From Onthovicinus sp900555545 (lineage in GTDB: Bacteria; Bacillota; Clostridia; Oscillospirales; Acutalibacteraceae): a stretch of DNA of 64,000 bases. Location: the NCBI GenBank assembly GCA_949296915.1, contig CASFPX010000005.1, positions 62,001 through 126,000 on the forward strand, read 5' to 3'. Made by a program: the position numbers and the translations under genes. The notes under the pieces are model-generated. The model made no database searches. It worked only from the letters and a program-made list of their open reading frames with translations, and had not been told where the DNA came from. Of the stretch, positions 8,374 through 17,294 are shown in pieces (within the stretch, counting starts at the first letter, position 1; each line of letters opens with the position of its first letter).

Positions 8374-8958
8374 TCAGTTGTGGTGGGTGATAATCTTATC
8401 CACCAGACCATATTCAACGGCATCCTGTGCCGTCAGGTAATTGTCACGCTCTGTATCCAAAGCGATCTGCTCAATCGGCTTACCGGTATTCTCAGCCAGG
8501 ATTTTATTCAGTCGTTCACGGATGAACAGGATCTGATCCGCTACAATTTTGACGTCGGACGCCTGGCCCTGTGCGCCGCCGGACGGCTGGTGAATCATAA
8601 TCTGGCTATTCGGGAGCGCATAGCGCTTGCCCTTGGCGCCGGAGGACAGCAGGAAGGCGCCCATGCTCGCCGCCATGCCCATGCAGATAGTGGAAACATC
8701 GCACTTGACAAACTGCATGGTGTCGTAAATCGCAAGGCCAGCCGAAACGGATCCGCCGGGGCTGTTGATGTAAAGGCTGATGTCCTTGTCGGGATCCTGG
8801 CCCTCCAGATAGAGGAGCTGGGCGACTACCAGACTCGCAGAGGCATCGTTGACCTCCTCCGAGAGGACGATAATCCGGTCATTCAGCAACCGGGAAAAAA
8901 TATCATAGGAACGCTCGCCGCGGCTGGTCTGCTCGACGACATATGGCACTAAACTCAT
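8374..8958 (-). CDS. clpP: ClpP serine protease subunit
   Basis: 194 residues, the usual length. Forms the tetradecameric peptidase chamber for ClpX. Seen: GGSVSAGLAIYDTM, catalytic Ser in GMAASMGA, catalytic His in IMIHQPSGG and the Asp in the later DTERDNYL region. The N-terminal MSLVPYVVEQ is typical. The ATG at 8956-8958 follows GGAGGTA; a longer reading to 8988 is not supported. No CtsR heptad repeat was found upstream, so class III heat-shock control is not evident. Confidence 0.97.
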   Translation of the reverse strand: MSLVPYVVEQTSRGERSYDIFSRLLNDRIIVLSEEVNDASASLVVAQLLYLEGQDPDKDISLYINSPGGSVSAGLAIYDTMQFVKCDVSTICMGMAASMGAFLLSSGAKGKRYALPNSQIMIHQPSGGAQGQASDVKIVADQILFIRERLNKILAENTGKPIEQIALDTERDNYLTAQDAVEYGLVDKIITHHN

Positions 8959-9005
8959 AGAAATACCTCCAATAAAATAAATCGGCAAAACACGCCCATT
9001 GCCAA

Positions 9006-9039
9006 TTCAAGGAAGCACCGCGCACGGCGCCTCCTTGAA
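9006..9039 (-). other. Strong stem-loop in the clpP leader
   Basis: Between tig and clpP, TTCAAGGAGGCGCC pairs with GGTGCTTCCTTGAA on the minus strand (14 bp with G-U pairs, 6-base loop). No U-tract follows, so it is unlikely to be a full terminator. It could be an mRNA processing or stability element. Confidence 0.5.
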
Positions 9040-9109
9040 GGCTGTTAAAATAGAGTATACCTCTAAATATTGAACAGTTTTCGGACAAATTATAACAAAT
9101 TATCGGAAT

Positions 9110-10501
9110 TTATTTTTCCTCGTCCTTTTTGGCTGCTTTTTTAGCTGTTGTTTTCTTGGCAGCGGTCTTTTTGGCGGCCGGCTTCTTCTCCTCGGCGTCG
9201 TCCTTCTTAGCAGGCTTTTTGCCCGTCTTTACGTCGGCATTGTCCTTAATGAAATCGACAGCCTTGGTAATGCACAGGTCATCCTTAATATCCTCGGCGG
9301 GGATGACCTTCTTAACGGTCTCAATGTCCATATTATATGTGTCGGCATAGCGCTTATATTCCGCCTCGATGTCCTCATCGGTCGGGACAAGGCCCTCAAG
9401 TTCGGCAACCTTCTCCAATGCCAGGCGGCCTTTAACCTGCATCTCGGCCTGTGCACGGAAGCCCTCGCGGAACTTCTCCATATCCATGCCTGTGTACTGC
9501 AGATAGGCCTCCAGCGCCATGCCCTGAGAGTTCAAACGGCTCTCGAAATTGCGGACAGACTCATTCACGCGGTTTTCATACATGACCTCGGGGATCTCAG
9601 CCTTCAGGCCGGAGATAAGCTCCTCCATGATCTGGTCATCTACCTCATGATCCGCCTGATGCTCCTTCTCCTTGCGGAGATTCTCCTCGATATCCTTCTT
9701 CAGCTCGTCAAGCGTCTCAAACTCGCTGACATCCTTGACAAACTCATCGTCCACCTCGGGGAGCTGCTTCTCCTTGATCTCATGCAGCTTGATCTTGAAA
9801 GTGGCATCCTTGCCGGCGAGCTCGGGAGCGTAATCCTCCGGGAACTTGACATTGATCTCAAACTCATCGCCCGTCTTGTGGCCGACAATCTGATCCTCAA
9901 AGCCCGGAATAAAGCTGCCGGAGCCCAGAGTCAGGTTGTAGTTCTCCGCCTTGCCGCCCTCAAAGGCCTCGCCGCCGGTAAAGCCCTCAAAGTCGATCTC
10001 AACCATATCGCCGTCCTTTGCCTCGCGGTCCTCAACGGTGACCATGCGGGAATTACGGTCGCGCAGTTCCTCAATGCGGGCATCGACCTCGGACGCCTCC
10101 ACCTTGATCTCCTCTTTATAAGCCTTCAGGCCCTTGTAAGTACCGATCTCGACCTCCGGCTTGACAGTGGCCTTGAACTTAAACTCAACGCCCTCCTTGC
10201 CGACGGAGACAATCTCCACATCTGCGGGCGGCGCAACGAGCGTGTGGCCCGCCTCTTTCATGGCCTCCTCTACGGCCTCCGGATAGACGATATCGATTGC
10301 ATCCTCATAGAACACGGCCGCACCGTACATCTTCTCGATGATCGCACGGGGTGCCTTGCCCTTGCGGAAGCCAGGGACGTTGATGCGCTTTTTGTTTTTG
10401 AGATAGGCCTTGTTGACAGCGGACTCAAAGGTCTCCGCATCCACCTGTACCTCTACCTGATAGACATTGGTCTCTGTTTTTTCACATGATTTTAAGCTCA
10501 T
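9110..10501 (-). CDS. tig: Trigger factor, ribosome-associated chaperone and PPIase
   Basis: 463 residues, slightly longer than usual. Order: N-terminal ribosome-binding domain with the signature NVPGFRKGKAP, FKBP-type PPIase domain (EFETLD region follows GGKAENYNLTLGSGSFIPGF) and the C-terminal chaperone domain. The last about 40 residues are an added Lys/Ala-rich tail (repeats such as AAKKTAAKK), low-complexity and histone-H1-like. The ATG at 10499-10501 has GGGAGGA upstream. First gene of the tig-clpP-clpX operon. Confidence 0.96.
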   Translation of the reverse strand: MSLKSCEKTETNVYQVEVQVDAETFESAVNKAYLKNKKRINVPGFRKGKAPRAIIEKMYGAAVFYEDAIDIVYPEAVEEAMKEAGHTLVAPPADVEIVSVGKEGVEFKFKATVKPEVEIGTYKGLKAYKEEIKVEASEVDARIEELRDRNSRMVTVEDREAKDGDMVEIDFEGFTGGEAFEGGKAENYNLTLGSGSFIPGFEDQIVGHKTGDEFEINVKFPEDYAPELAGKDATFKIKLHEIKEKQLPEVDDEFVKDVSEFETLDELKKDIEENLRKEKEHQADHEVDDQIMEELISGLKAEIPEVMYENRVNESVRNFESRLNSQGMALEAYLQYTGMDMEKFREGFRAQAEMQVKGRLALEKVAELEGLVPTDEDIEAEYKRYADTYNMDIETVKKVIPAEDIKDDLCITKAVDFIKDNADVKTGKKPAKKDDAEEKKPAAKKTAAKKTTAKKAAKKDEEK

Positions 10502-10535
10502 TTTTAATCCTCCCGTTACTTACACTAACTGAGTT

Positions 10536-10564
10536 ATTATAGCAGATATTTCAAGGGATTTCCA
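10536..10564 (-). promoter_or_regulatory. Probable promoter of tig
   Basis: Minus-strand TGGAAA, 17 nt, TATAAT. The -10 is perfect, the -35 weak. It lies 35 bases before the tig ATG. Confidence 0.55.
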
Positions 10565-10584
10565 CCATTTTTTTCACTTCCCGC

Positions 10585-10603
10585 AAAAATCGCGGCAACC
10601 GCG
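10585..10603 (-). terminator. Short terminator after the metallophosphoesterase
   Basis: Minus-strand CGCGG-TTG-CCGCG followed by ATTTTT, starting right after the TGA at 10605-10607. Confidence 0.6.
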
Positions 10604-10604
10604 C

Positions 10605-11300
10605 TCACTTTTGCACCAAAACCGGGCAAAAACGCAGGCTATCCGCCGAAATCAAGCGGTAGGAGACGCCGTCCGCCTCCGCATTGAAAGCGCGGTGAAC
10701 CGCCGCCGCGTGCAGATGTCCGTAATAGCACCGCCGCACCCCGGCCTCCACCAAACAGTCATGCATGATGCTGGAAGCAGCCTGCACCGCGTAAGGCGGA
10801 TAGTGCAGGAACACAATCCGCTCCCCCTGGGTGTCCGTCTCCGGTGTTTCCAGCGAAGCCCGCAAGCGGCCGAGTTCCCGAAGTGCCAGCTTTTCGTCCG
10901 AACGGATATCCGTATCCGCAGGCCAGCCCTTGGCCCCACAGATGTGTACACCACACCGGTAATAGGAATTGTTGAACAGGATTTTCAATGTTGTAAAGCC
11001 CTGCTCCTGCAAATAACGCTCCGTCTTGGCACGGGTAGACCACCAGTAATCGTGATTCCCCTTGAGCAGGATCTTCTCCCCGGGGAGTGAATCCAAGAAC
11101 CGAAAATCCGCCGCCGTATCCTCAAGCTTCATCGCCCAGGAGATATCCCCGGCGATGACCACCGTGTCCTCCGGCCCAACAATGGCGCGCCAATTTTTTT
11201 CCAAGCGCTCCACATAGTGAGCCCACCCGCCAAATACATCCATGGGCTTGTCCGCCCCGCCGAGGGAAAGATGCGTGTCCGCGATTGCGTACAGTGCCAT
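10605..11300 (-). CDS. Calcineurin-like metallophosphoesterase
   Basis: 231 residues. Seen: the five metallophosphatase blocks IADTHLS, VIAGDISWA, LLKGNHDYWW, a middle HYPPY and YYGHLH. They predict a two-metal phosphoesterase, cytosolic because no signal is present. The DISWAMKLEDTA and GNHDYWW spellings are typical of a conserved Firmicutes subgroup without an assigned substrate. Start: the ATG at 11298-11300 is one base after the thrC stop (TGATATG), so it is probably coupled to thrC; a 33-residue longer reading lies inside thrC. Confidence 0.85.
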   Translation of the reverse strand: MALYAIADTHLSLGGADKPMDVFGGWAHYVERLEKNWRAIVGPEDTVVIAGDISWAMKLEDTAADFRFLDSLPGEKILLKGNHDYWWSTRAKTERYLQEQGFTTLKILFNNSYYRCGVHICGAKGWPADTDIRSDEKLALRELGRLRASLETPETDTQGERIVFLHYPPYAVQAASSIMHDCLVEAGVRRCYYGHLHAAAVHRAFNAEADGVSYRLISADSLRFCPVLVQK

Positions 11301-11301
11301 A

Positions 11302-12804
11302 TCAGCCCTCGATCCCGAGCATCTTAAAGACTGCCTGTGCCATATTCTCTTTGTCGCAGACATCTGTAAAACGTACGCTGCGCTGCTCCAGATCGGCAAG
11401 AGGGGCGGGGATCTGCTCCCCTGTCACGACAGAGAGCTGACGGACAACATCAAACTCGCTGAGCCCTGCGGCAAGGCCGCCGCCAACCGCCTCCAGCACA
11501 GCGGCGGAGAACTTGAACGGGTTGGCTGTGGAGGCGATGATCGTATCCGTCTGATCGCCCGTGCGTGCACAGTAGTCCTTGTAAACCTTGACCGCAACGG
11601 CCGTATGCGTATCACAGAGATACTCGTCGCTCTCAAAGACCTGATGGATGGTCTGCTTGGTCTGTGCATCGTCGCAGCACCCTGCGCAGAACAGAGCGGA
11701 AATCTTGGCGAACACCTCCGGTGCGACCGTATACCGTCCCACTGTATTCAGCTGTTCCATATATCCTGCGACCGCCCGATCATCCCCATCCGTCATATCA
11801 TAGAGCAAACGCTCCAGATTGCTGGAGATCAGGATATCCATGGACGGGGAAATCGTCGCATGGAACGTGCGGTTACGGTCGTAAACGCCCGTGGTGAGGA
11901 AATCCGTGAGAACGTTGTTGGCGTTGGAGGCACAGATCAGCTTGTTGATGGGAAGCCCCATCTTGCGTGCATAATAGGCGGCAAGGATGTTGCCGAAGTT
12001 TCCGGTGGGAACGGCGACATTGACCGGAGCGCCCGGCGTGATGCTGCCATCCGCAATCATATCACAGTAAGCGGAGATATAATAGACAATCTGCGGCACC
12101 AGGCGCCCCCAGTTGATGGAGTTGGCTGAGGAGAACATCATGTTATGGGCAGCCAGCTTTTCCGCAATCGCGCGATCGGAAAAAATGCGTTTGACACCGC
12201 TCTGCGCGTCGTCAAAGTTGCCCCGAATAGCGCATACGCCAACGTTATCGCCCTCCTGCGTCATCATTTGGAGCTTTTGCATGGGGCTGACACCATCCTC
12301 CGGGTAAAAGACGAGGATCTTTGTATCCTTGACATCCTTAAAGCCCTCAAGCGCCGCCTTGCCCGTGTCGCCGGAGGTAGCGACAAGGATGACGATCGTC
12401 TTGCCGTCCGCCGTCTTTTTGGCGGAGACGGTCATCAGGTAGGGAAGCAGCTGGAGCGCCATATCCTTAAAGGCGCAGGTTGGCCCCTTCCACAGCTCCA
12501 GCAGGTGGACGTTCGGCTCGATCTCGGCCAGCGGGGCTACCTTTTCCGAGGAAAAACGGCCCGAGGCGTACGCACCGTTGACGCAGTAATCGAGCTCCTC
12601 ATCAGTAAAGTCCGTCAGGTAGAGGGAGAGGATCTCCTTGGCCCGGGTGACATAGTCGGCCGAGGCCAGCCGGACAATCTCCTCCATAGAGATCTGCGGG
12701 ATACTCTCCGGGACAAACAGGCCGCCATCTGCGGAGATGCCCTGGGCGATCGCCTGGGCGGAACTGACTTTGACCGAACGGTCCCTTGTGCTCGTATAAA
12801 GCAT
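11302..12804 (-). CDS. thrC: Threonine synthase
   Basis: 500 residues, the long type II form. Converts O-phosphohomoserine to threonine with PLP. Seen: N-terminal YTSTRD typical of the long form, PLP lysine in CAFKDMALQ, ATSGDTGKAALEG and the phosphate loop TGNFGNI. The ATG at 12802-12804 has AGAGGAG upstream; an in-frame extension to 12906 runs through the promoter and is rejected. No threonine attenuator or T-box is apparent in the leader. Confidence 0.95.
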   Translation of the reverse strand: MLYTSTRDRSVKVSSAQAIAQGISADGGLFVPESIPQISMEEIVRLASADYVTRAKEILSLYLTDFTDEELDYCVNGAYASGRFSSEKVAPLAEIEPNVHLLELWKGPTCAFKDMALQLLPYLMTVSAKKTADGKTIVILVATSGDTGKAALEGFKDVKDTKILVFYPEDGVSPMQKLQMMTQEGDNVGVCAIRGNFDDAQSGVKRIFSDRAIAEKLAAHNMMFSSANSINWGRLVPQIVYYISAYCDMIADGSITPGAPVNVAVPTGNFGNILAAYYARKMGLPINKLICASNANNVLTDFLTTGVYDRNRTFHATISPSMDILISSNLERLLYDMTDGDDRAVAGYMEQLNTVGRYTVAPEVFAKISALFCAGCCDDAQTKQTIHQVFESDEYLCDTHTAVAVKVYKDYCARTGDQTDTIIASTANPFKFSAAVLEAVGGGLAAGLSEFDVVRQLSVVTGEQIPAPLADLEQRSVRFTDVCDKENMAQAVFKMLGIEG

Positions 12805-12848
12805 GTTGCAACGCTCCTCTGTTTTTGAGAAATTATAAAACCAAGGTA

Positions 12849-12877
12849 ATTGTACCATAAAAGGGGAAAATTGAAAA
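12849..12877 (-). promoter_or_regulatory. Probable promoter of thrC
   Basis: Minus-strand TTTTCA, 17 nt, TACAAT, 44 bases before the thrC ATG. Confidence 0.65.
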
Positions 12878-12918
12878 CCCTTTTTCATTGTCGGACGGCA
12901 AAACACCTATATTCCTTA

Positions 12919-12947
12919 TTCAAAATAGGCTGTTGCCGTGATAAAAT
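12919..12947 (+). promoter_or_regulatory. Probable promoter of the APH-family gene
   Basis: Plus-strand TTCAAA, 17 nt, TAAAAT, 35 bases before the ATG at 12983, divergent from the thrC promoter. Confidence 0.6.
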
Positions 12948-12982
12948 GGAAACAGAACATCACGATTAAAGAGGTGCATCCC

Positions 12983-13876
12983 ATGATCTCCCGACGCCAA
13001 TTATACAAGTTGCTCTCTGCCACACCCCTGCATGTAAATACAATTCAACACCTTGCTGCCGGGGATGACAGTAACGCTTACCTGTGCGACCATCAATATG
13101 TTGTAAAAGTACCGCGGCACGAACTGGCCGCCGAATCACAAAAAAGGGAGTTTGAACTGTACCGATTTCTGGAAAAAAAGCCGTTTCCCGCGCGAGTTCC
13201 CCGGTGTATTTGGATGGGTAGCAGCTTTAATGTGATGGATTATATTCCTGGATCCCCGTTGACAATCAAGGAGTACCACCGTTTCTCCGAACGCGAAAAG
13301 GATCAGCTTGCCGAGGACGAGGCTTTATTTTTAAAGGCGTTGCACGCAGTCCCCGGGGTGGCAGAACACTTCCCCGCACTGTTAGAGGATAAGGCGGCCC
13401 TCTTTTCTTCAGATGAAAAAGAACTGTCCGAAATCCTAAAAAACTGCGGTCGTCTGACTGTAAAAAACGAGAAAGCCATTCAGTTGATTTACGAGAACAT
13501 AAAAAAGTTGAATTTTCTGTTCTGTTTCACTCCTTGTCTGGTGCACAACGACTTCAGCAAGAGCAATATGATATTTCAAAACAACAGGCTGGCCGGTGTG
13601 ATTGATTTTGGAGATTTTAAAATCAGCGATCCAGACAACGATTTTCTCTGTCTGCTCGACGGTAGCGACGATGATTTTGGTATTGATTTTGGAATGCGCG
13701 TTCTCAAATTTTATGATCATCCCAATCCTCAAATAGCACTACAAAAAGCCCGGATTTACAATGCATACTGGCCCATTCAACAGGTGTTATTTGGAGCCCG
13801 ACGAAAAGACAAGACCCTACTACGCCATGGATTACATACATTGTCCAAACTGAATCCGCAGGATTTCATCCTATAA
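12983..13876 (+). CDS. APH-family (aminoglycoside/choline kinase-like) phosphotransferase
   Basis: 297 residues. Kinase fold of the APH/ChoK superfamily: N-lobe lysine region YVVKVPRHE, catalytic loop CLVHNDFSKSN and the metal-binding GVIDFGDF. Family members phosphorylate small molecules such as aminoglycosides, macrolides, choline or homoserine; the substrate here is unknown and resistance should not be assumed. Start: the ATG at 12983 has GAGGTG 6 bases upstream; a 15-residue extension is rejected. It is a single plus-strand gene among minus-strand genes, with its own promoter. Its 3' end overlaps the convergent dipeptidase gene by 11 bases and no terminator was seen. Confidence 0.85.
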   Translation: MISRRQLYKLLSATPLHVNTIQHLAAGDDSNAYLCDHQYVVKVPRHELAAESQKREFELYRFLEKKPFPARVPRCIWMGSSFNVMDYIPGSPLTIKEYHRFSEREKDQLAEDEALFLKALHAVPGVAEHFPALLEDKAALFSSDEKELSEILKNCGRLTVKNEKAIQLIYENIKKLNFLFCFTPCLVHNDFSKSNMIFQNNRLAGVIDFGDFKISDPDNDFLCLLDGSDDDFGIDFGMRVLKFYDHPNPQIALQKARIYNAYWPIQQVLFGARRKDKTLLRHGLHTLSKLNPQDFIL

Positions 13877-14786
13877 TATGCACAATCCGATTCCGGGCGT
13901 TGCGGTAAAAGCATTTACCCAACAGCTTTTCCGGCAGGCCCCGCTCCGCCAGCGCACGGTATAGGCCGGGCATATCATCCACGTGCCCGAATCCCCGCGG
14001 CATGGGTGCGCCATCAAAGTCGCATCCGAACGCAATGTGATCCTCCGCGCCCAGCGCACAAAGATATCGGATATTGGCCGCGATCCGCTCCACCGGATCC
14101 CCAGGGCCCAAAAATTCCGGGTACAGGTTCAGCCCGATCAGCCCACCGCGCCGGACGATTGTCCGGATCTGCTCCTCCTTTATATTGCGCACGTGCGGCC
14201 AGCAGTCAAAGCAGTCCGAGTGGGTTGCAATCAGCGGCGCGTGCGTACGGCGGCACACCTGCCAAAACGTCTCCGGATTCAGATGGGAGACATCGACAGC
14301 CATCCCGCAGCGTCCCATTGCTTCGAGAACCGCCTCCCCATATTTTGTCAGCCCTCCGGACACTTTTGATCCACTGCCAAGCTCGTTGCGCCCATCCCAG
14401 GTGAGCGTCATGATGCGCACCCCCAGGCGGTAAAAATACAGCACGTTTTCCACTTCGCCGCCCAATGCGCTCCCCCCCTCGATCGAGAGCAGACAGGCAC
14501 ACTTGTGATCCTGGTACGCCTGATCGACCTCCCGCGCGTTCCGGCAGAAGGACGCCCGCCCACTGTTCCGCTCCAGTTCCGCACGAAAGCAGGAGTAGAG
14601 CCGCCGCGCATGGTCAAAGGCAGCCTCCCCCCGCAGCCGGTCCGGGATAAAGAGTGCAAACACCTGCGCCCAACGATCAAAGCACTGCCCGCGCGCGAGG
14701 GACAGAGCAAACGAGTTTTTGTCCAGCCCCTGCCCACTCCGTTCACATTCGCTGATCGTGTCACAGTGCAAATCAAAATAATCCAT
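13866..14786 (-). CDS. Membrane dipeptidase (peptidase M19 family)
   Basis: 306 residues. Zinc dipeptidase of the renal-dipeptidase family, cutting dipeptides including L-D forms. Seen: DLHCDT (metal ligands), LSIEGG (bridging Glu), LTWDGRNELG, AVDVSH and IATHSDC (metal His) and FGCDFDG. No signal peptide, so probably cytosolic. The ATG at 14784-14786 has GAGGGGGCG upstream. It converges with and overlaps the APH gene by 11 bases. It follows yraN by 43 bases. Confidence 0.92.
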   Translation of the reverse strand: MDYFDLHCDTISECERSGQGLDKNSFALSLARGQCFDRWAQVFALFIPDRLRGEAAFDHARRLYSCFRAELERNSGRASFCRNAREVDQAYQDHKCACLLSIEGGSALGGEVENVLYFYRLGVRIMTLTWDGRNELGSGSKVSGGLTKYGEAVLEAMGRCGMAVDVSHLNPETFWQVCRRTHAPLIATHSDCFDCWPHVRNIKEEQIRTIVRRGGLIGLNLYPEFLGPGDPVERIAANIRYLCALGAEDHIAFGCDFDGAPMPRGFGHVDDMPGLYRALAERGLPEKLLGKCFYRNARNRIVHIIG

Positions 14787-14829
14787 ACAAAACGCCCCCT
14801 CTATCCACTAAAGATACAGGGGGCACATG

Positions 14830-15204
14830 TTAAATATTCGTCTCTTGCGCATCAAATGCAGATTTTAGCCACCGGATCCGCTCTACGCCGTCCGCCCGGT
14901 TCAGGTAGACCTCCAGCACATCAAACCGGCACGGCGGATCAATCTCCTTTTCGGCAAGATAGGCCGAAGCGGTCAGCTCAATCCTGCGCTGTTTGGCACC
15001 GTCCACCGATTCACCAGGGCGTGCGACCATACCGGCCGTGCGGGTTTTCACCTCCGCAAAGACAAGTGTGCCGCCATCGTAAAAGATCAGATCAATTTCC
15101 CCCATCCGCCGCCGGTATTTGGAGGCAACCAATTGAATCCCGCGCTCCCGCAGGTAGCGCGCTGCGCACAACTCACCGTAATCCCCAATATACTCCGGCT
15201 TCAT
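14830..15204 (-). CDS. yraN: YraN/UPF0102 family endonuclease-like protein
   Basis: 124 residues. Restriction-endonuclease-like fold: GELCAARYLRERG, GEIDLIFYDGGTLVFAEVKTR (the D...E-x-K nuclease triad) and the end SAFD. The family is widespread next to rnhB and thought to act on branched or damaged DNA; activity is unproven here. The ATG overlaps the rnhB stop by four bases (ATGA), so translation is coupled. Confidence 0.9.
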   Translation of the reverse strand: MKPEYIGDYGELCAARYLRERGIQLVASKYRRRMGEIDLIFYDGGTLVFAEVKTRTAGMVARPGESVDGAKQRRIELTASAYLAEKEIDPPCRFDVLEVYLNRADGVERIRWLKSAFDAQETNI

Positions 15205-15815
15205 CGCGCTGCATCACCCAGGATTTTTTTCAGAAAAGAGCGCCGGTGTTCCGGACAGGGGCCGTATTCGAGCAAAGCCGCCCGGTGGGCCGCCGTCCCA
15301 TACCCCTTATGCTTGGCAAATCCATATGCAGGATAGCGGGTATCAAGCGCCGTCATATAGCGGTCACGTGTAACCTTGGCGAGGATGGAGGAGGCCGCCA
15401 CACTCGCGCTCAGGGCATCCCCCTTGACGAGTGTAAACTCGTACACTGGGAGACCCGGCTTTTGGTTGCCGTCGATGATGGCGGCCTGTGGGGACGGCTG
15501 AATTTGTTCAAAGGCGCGCCGCATGGCAAGAAAAGTCGCCTGTAAAATATTGTATTCGTCGATCTCCGCCTGTGTCGCCATGGCGATGCCATAGGCCATG
15601 GCGTCGCGGCAGATAACATCGTACAGCGCCTCACGCTTTTTTTCCGTAAGCTTTTTGGAATCGTTGATGCTTTCCGGCACATATCCCTCCGGCAGGATGA
15701 CACAGGCGGCACACACTGGACCGGCCAACGGCCCGCGCCCCGCCTCGTCAATCCCACAGACTACTGGATAACCCTGCGCCTTTAATTCCTGCTCATATTT
15801 TAGCCAGTCCTGCAT
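15201..15815 (-). CDS. rnhB: Ribonuclease HII
   Basis: 204 residues. Removes RNA from RNA-DNA hybrids and single ribonucleotides from DNA. Seen: catalytic Asp-Glu in GIDEAGRGPLAGPV, the second Asp in the AIIDGNQ region, and VAASSILAKVTRD. Start: the ATG at 15813-15815 lies one base after the rbgA stop with GGAG upstream; a 22-residue extension inside rbgA is rejected. Part of the conserved rplS-lepB-rbgA-rnhB-yraN series. Confidence 0.95.
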   Translation of the reverse strand: MQDWLKYEQELKAQGYPVVCGIDEAGRGPLAGPVCAACVILPEGYVPESINDSKKLTEKKREALYDVICRDAMAYGIAMATQAEIDEYNILQATFLAMRRAFEQIQPSPQAAIIDGNQKPGLPVYEFTLVKGDALSASVAASSILAKVTRDRYMTALDTRYPAYGFAKHKGYGTAAHRAALLEYGPCPEHRRSFLKKILGDAAR

Positions 15816-15816
15816 C

Positions 15817-16695
15817 CTATGCACGCTCCTCTGGAATGGAATCCACTGTAATCCTGCCAAGAAGCCCACTCCGGAATTCATCGAGCAGCATATTGCTCAC
15901 CCGTTCATAATTGATTTCCCCGCCGCGCAGCAGCATACCGCGCTTTTGGCCGATCTGGTCAAACAGTTCAAGCGTCTCCATCGCCTGTGCCCGTTCCAGC
16001 TTATACCGCTGCTCCAGCGCGCCCGGATATGCGTGCTGTAAAAACTCAATCAATCGGAAGGCCAGCGTCTCACTGTCGAGCACTTCATCCTTGACAGAAC
16101 CGATAAAAGCCAGTGTATTGCCGACGCGCTCATCCTCAAATTTAGGCCAAAGCACGCCGGGCGTGTCGAGCAATTCGATTCCACTGCCGATGGCAAACCA
16201 CTGATTTTGGCGCGTAACACCGGGCTTATCGGCCACCTTGGCACGGCTTCTGCCAGCCATCCGGTTAATAAAGGAGGACTTGCCCGTATTCGGAATCCCG
16301 ACAACCATGATGCGCAGCGCGCGCCCTGCCATGCCGCGCTCCCGGTTGGCGGCAATGCGATCCTTTAACACTTCGCGCACCAGTTCCGGGTATGCCCGCA
16401 GTCCCTTGCCGCTCCGGCAGTCCACCGCGAGCGCGTATTCCCCCCGCGCATTAAAATATTGCTGAAAGGCGGACGTCTTTGCCGCGTCCGCCATATCACA
16501 CTTATTGAGCAGCACAATGTGCGGCTTGTTTCCGATAATATCATTGAGTTCCGGGTTCCGGCTGCTGATCGGGCAACGCGCGTCAAGCAGCTCCGTCACC
16601 GCGTCCACCAGCGGGAGGCTCTCCTTGATCTGCCTGCGTGTACGCGCCATGTGGCCCGGGAACCACTGCACCGTTTGCTTTTGAAAATCAGCCAT
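15817..16695 (-). CDS. rbgA: Ribosome-biogenesis GTPase RbgA/YlqF
   Basis: 292 residues. Circularly permuted GTPase needed for 50S assembly. Motif order is G4 LNKCD, then G1 GIPNTGKSSF, then G3 DTPGVLWPKF, which defines the permutation. The N-terminal WFPGHMARTR and the C-terminal RNA-binding domain are typical. The ATG at 16693-16695 starts one base after the lepB stop. Confidence 0.96.
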   Translation of the reverse strand: MADFQKQTVQWFPGHMARTRRQIKESLPLVDAVTELLDARCPISSRNPELNDIIGNKPHIVLLNKCDMADAAKTSAFQQYFNARGEYALAVDCRSGKGLRAYPELVREVLKDRIAANRERGMAGRALRIMVVGIPNTGKSSFINRMAGRSRAKVADKPGVTRQNQWFAIGSGIELLDTPGVLWPKFEDERVGNTLAFIGSVKDEVLDSETLAFRLIEFLQHAYPGALEQRYKLERAQAMETLELFDQIGQKRGMLLRGGEINYERVSNMLLDEFRSGLLGRITVDSIPEERA

Positions 16696-16696
16696 A

Positions 16697-17284
16697 CTAT
16701 TCCACCTTCCACTGGCCGAGCGGCATCAAACGGCCGGAGACCTTACCAAGGACATACCGCTGGTCGATCAGCCCCACTTTAGAGGAACGGCTGTCCGACG
16801 AGTCGTTGCGATTATCCCCCATGACAAAGAGCATCCCCTCCGGAACCGTCAGGGGGAACTGGATATCATCAAGGGTATAGGTCGGCTCCATCGTATAGGG
16901 CTCGTCGAGCGCCTCACCGTCCACATAGACAATCCCGGCCACAGGGTCGATATCGACAGTCTGCCCACCGGTGGCGATGACCCGTTTGACGATGGGCTCA
17001 TGAAAATAATTGGGCTGTGTGACGATGACGATATCCTTGTACTGCGGATCATCATACGCCGCACTGGACACAACCAGCCAGTCCCCATCATGGAGCGTGG
17101 GCAGCATGGATCCTCCTGTCACCCCGGCAAATCGGAAGAAGAAAATAAAAATCACCATGATGATAATCATGGCGGAAACGACCACATCCGCCACATCATA
17201 GAGCGCCGTGGCTCCCCGTTTTTGTGCTGCACGCGGAGGGACAGCCTGTCCAGCCTCCTCCCGGATATCATTGATCTTATCCAT
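16697..17284 (-). CDS. lepB: Signal peptidase I (copy A)
   Basis: 195 residues. One N-terminal membrane segment (about 35-55), then the catalytic Ser in GGSMLPTL, catalytic Lys in IVKRVIATGG and box E GDNRNDSSDSR. It removes signal peptides outside the membrane. A proline/alanine-rich cytosolic N-terminus precedes the membrane helix. The ATG at 17282-17284 is 10 bases after the second lepB gene, so the two paralogues form one unit. Confidence 0.95.
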   Translation of the reverse strand: MDKINDIREEAGQAVPPRAAQKRGATALYDVADVVVSAMIIIMVIFIFFFRFAGVTGGSMLPTLHDGDWLVVSSAAYDDPQYKDIVIVTQPNYFHEPIVKRVIATGGQTVDIDPVAGIVYVDGEALDEPYTMEPTYTLDDIQFPLTVPEGMLFVMGDNRNDSSDSRSSKVGLIDQRYVLGKVSGRLMPLGQWKVE

Positions 17285-17294
17285 AATTTACCTC

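Noticed and set aside
9120..9230. Short tandem repeats at the 3' end of tig
   Set aside because: They code for Lys/Ala repeats in frame; not a CRISPR array or intergenic repeat.
12983..13876. APH-family gene as an acquired antibiotic-resistance gene
   Set aside because: Only the general kinase fold is visible; no mobile element flanks it and many chromosomal members have other substrates.
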